From Flavobacteriaceae bacterium (GTDB lineage Bacteria > Bacteroidota > Bacteroidia > Flavobacteriales > Flavobacteriaceae): a DNA stretch of 6,768 bases. Within the stretch, counting starts at the first letter, position 1. Every line of letters begins with the position of its first letter. The stretch is taken from positions 17,069-23,836 of the forward strand of contig PAYI01000022.1 in assembly GCA_002714815.1 (NCBI GenBank), read 5' to 3'. The notes below the pieces were generated by a model that searched no databases, was not told the origin of the DNA, and saw only the letters and a program-made list of their open reading frames with translations. A program made the translations under genes and the position numbers. This document shows, in pieces, positions 6,161 to 6,768 of the stretch.

Positions 6161-6768
6161 ATGTTTCAAAGTACAAATATTCCACAAAATACGGATGCAT
6201 CAGCAATGACTGGAGGACAAAGAGCACAATTTGCTCAACAACATCCTGCTTTATTAGGACAAAAACATCAAGTAACAATTAAAAATTTAAAGGATTTACA
6301 GGATGTTGAAAAATATATGTTCAATAATTTACAATCATTAAATAAGTCATCGCCAGATTCTATTCAACAAAGTCAAATGATAAAAACTCGTTTAGATGAA
6401 TTAAGCACTACTAGAATGGCATTATTTAAACAATTAAAAACAATGTATAAAGATCAACAAAGACAAACATCAGATAGTAGGGGAAACCTAGCAGATCAAT
6501 TAACTATGACCAAAGTAGTTCAAAATGAATTAGATAATGCTAAGAAAGAATTAGCAGCATTAGAACAAGAAAGATTAAATAAAAAGCGTCTTGTTGAATT
6601 AGGAGAATATGAATATGATAGATATCGTTCTCATAAAAATATAATGAAAGTAATTACTTATGGAGCATTAGTTGTATTACTTTTTGTTATATTGATGGGA
6701 CAATCTTGGTTTCCAGCATCAGTTGGTGTTGGATGTATTGTTTTAACTATTGCTATTGTTATTATCAC
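6161..6768 (+). CDS. Uncharacterised coiled-coil membrane protein, 3'-partial
   Basis: The frame opens at the ATG at 6161, 25 bases after the previous stop, and stays open to the window end (202 complete codons), so the C-terminus is missing. Seen in order: a Gln/Ala-rich N-terminus; a helical region with LDELSTTRMALFKQL at 78-92 leading into MYKDQQ; a coil (about 115-145); a junction motif EYEYDRYRSHKNIMK (149-163); a hydrophobic segment (about 164-180); and a second one starting near 186 and reaching the edge. The Y-x-x-x-RY-x-x-H-x-N-I-MK junction before a membrane helix reminds me of predicted virion membrane proteins of other giant viruses, but that is from memory. Soluble coil first and membrane segments last repeats the plan of the three genes before it. 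No TCTA precedes it; only a GCTA is seen in the spacer. Confidence 0.85.
   Translation, partial: MFQSTNIPQNTDASAMTGGQRAQFAQQHPALLGQKHQVTIKNLKDLQDVEKYMFNNLQSLNKSSPDSIQQSQMIKTRLDELSTTRMALFKQLKTMYKDQQRQTSDSRGNLADQLTMTKVVQNELDNAKKELAALEQERLNKKRLVELGEYEYDRYRSHKNIMKVITYGALVVLLFVILMGQSWFPASVGVGCIVLTIAIVII

Noticed and set aside
1..6768. tRNA genes, CRISPR arrays, insertion sequences or bacterial ribosome-binding sites
   Set aside because: Nothing of the kind was seen; spacers are at most about 53 bases, and gene starts lack consistent Shine-Dalgarno sequences.

Overview
The window looks like a piece of an AT-rich nucleocytoplasmic large DNA virus (giant virus) genome. It most resembles a member of the mimivirus-like order (Imitervirales), including its algal-virus branches. 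The reasons are: (1) a eukaryote-type RNA polymerase subunit 2 (RPB2) and a eukaryote-type RPB5 lie side by side as intronless genes; (2) the sequence AAAATTGA, the known early promoter core of mimivirus and its relatives, sits just upstream of rpb5; (3) short TCTA elements in AT-rich surroundings, like the late motif described for Cafeteria roenbergensis virus, precede several downstream genes; (4) spacing is tight, all genes are on one strand, and no Shine-Dalgarno signals are evident. I cannot name the virus or genus.

Layout, all on the + strand. Bases 1-2745 hold the C-terminal part of RPB2 (914 codons visible; the N-terminal part lies before the window), with a long, unusual C-terminal tail. 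Bases 2746-2798 are an AT-rich spacer with a 12-bp inverted repeat whose loop region carries AAAATTGA. Bases 2799-3464 encode RPB5. Then come four uncharacterised genes whose products each end in, or run into, a predicted C-terminal membrane segment: a 141-aa protein (3484-3909), a 345-aa protein with coils flanking a duplicated cysteine-containing domain (3939-4976), a 373-aa protein with coils flanking a 12-cysteine region (5014-6135), and an incomplete coiled-coil protein with one or two C-terminal membrane helices (6161-6768, cut by the window end). Spacers are 19-53 bases, so no gene-free stretch exceeds 300 bases.

How the genes may work together: RPB2 and RPB5 are subunits of the virus-encoded multi-subunit RNA polymerase that transcribes viral genes in the cytoplasmic factory or is packaged in virions. 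The four following genes look like virion or factory membrane proteins expressed late; this is inference from architecture and promoter-like motifs. The 345-aa and 373-aa proteins share a 22-residue motif and overall architecture, suggesting a tandem family of C-terminally anchored proteins with cysteine-rich middle regions. That family is the least explained part of the window.
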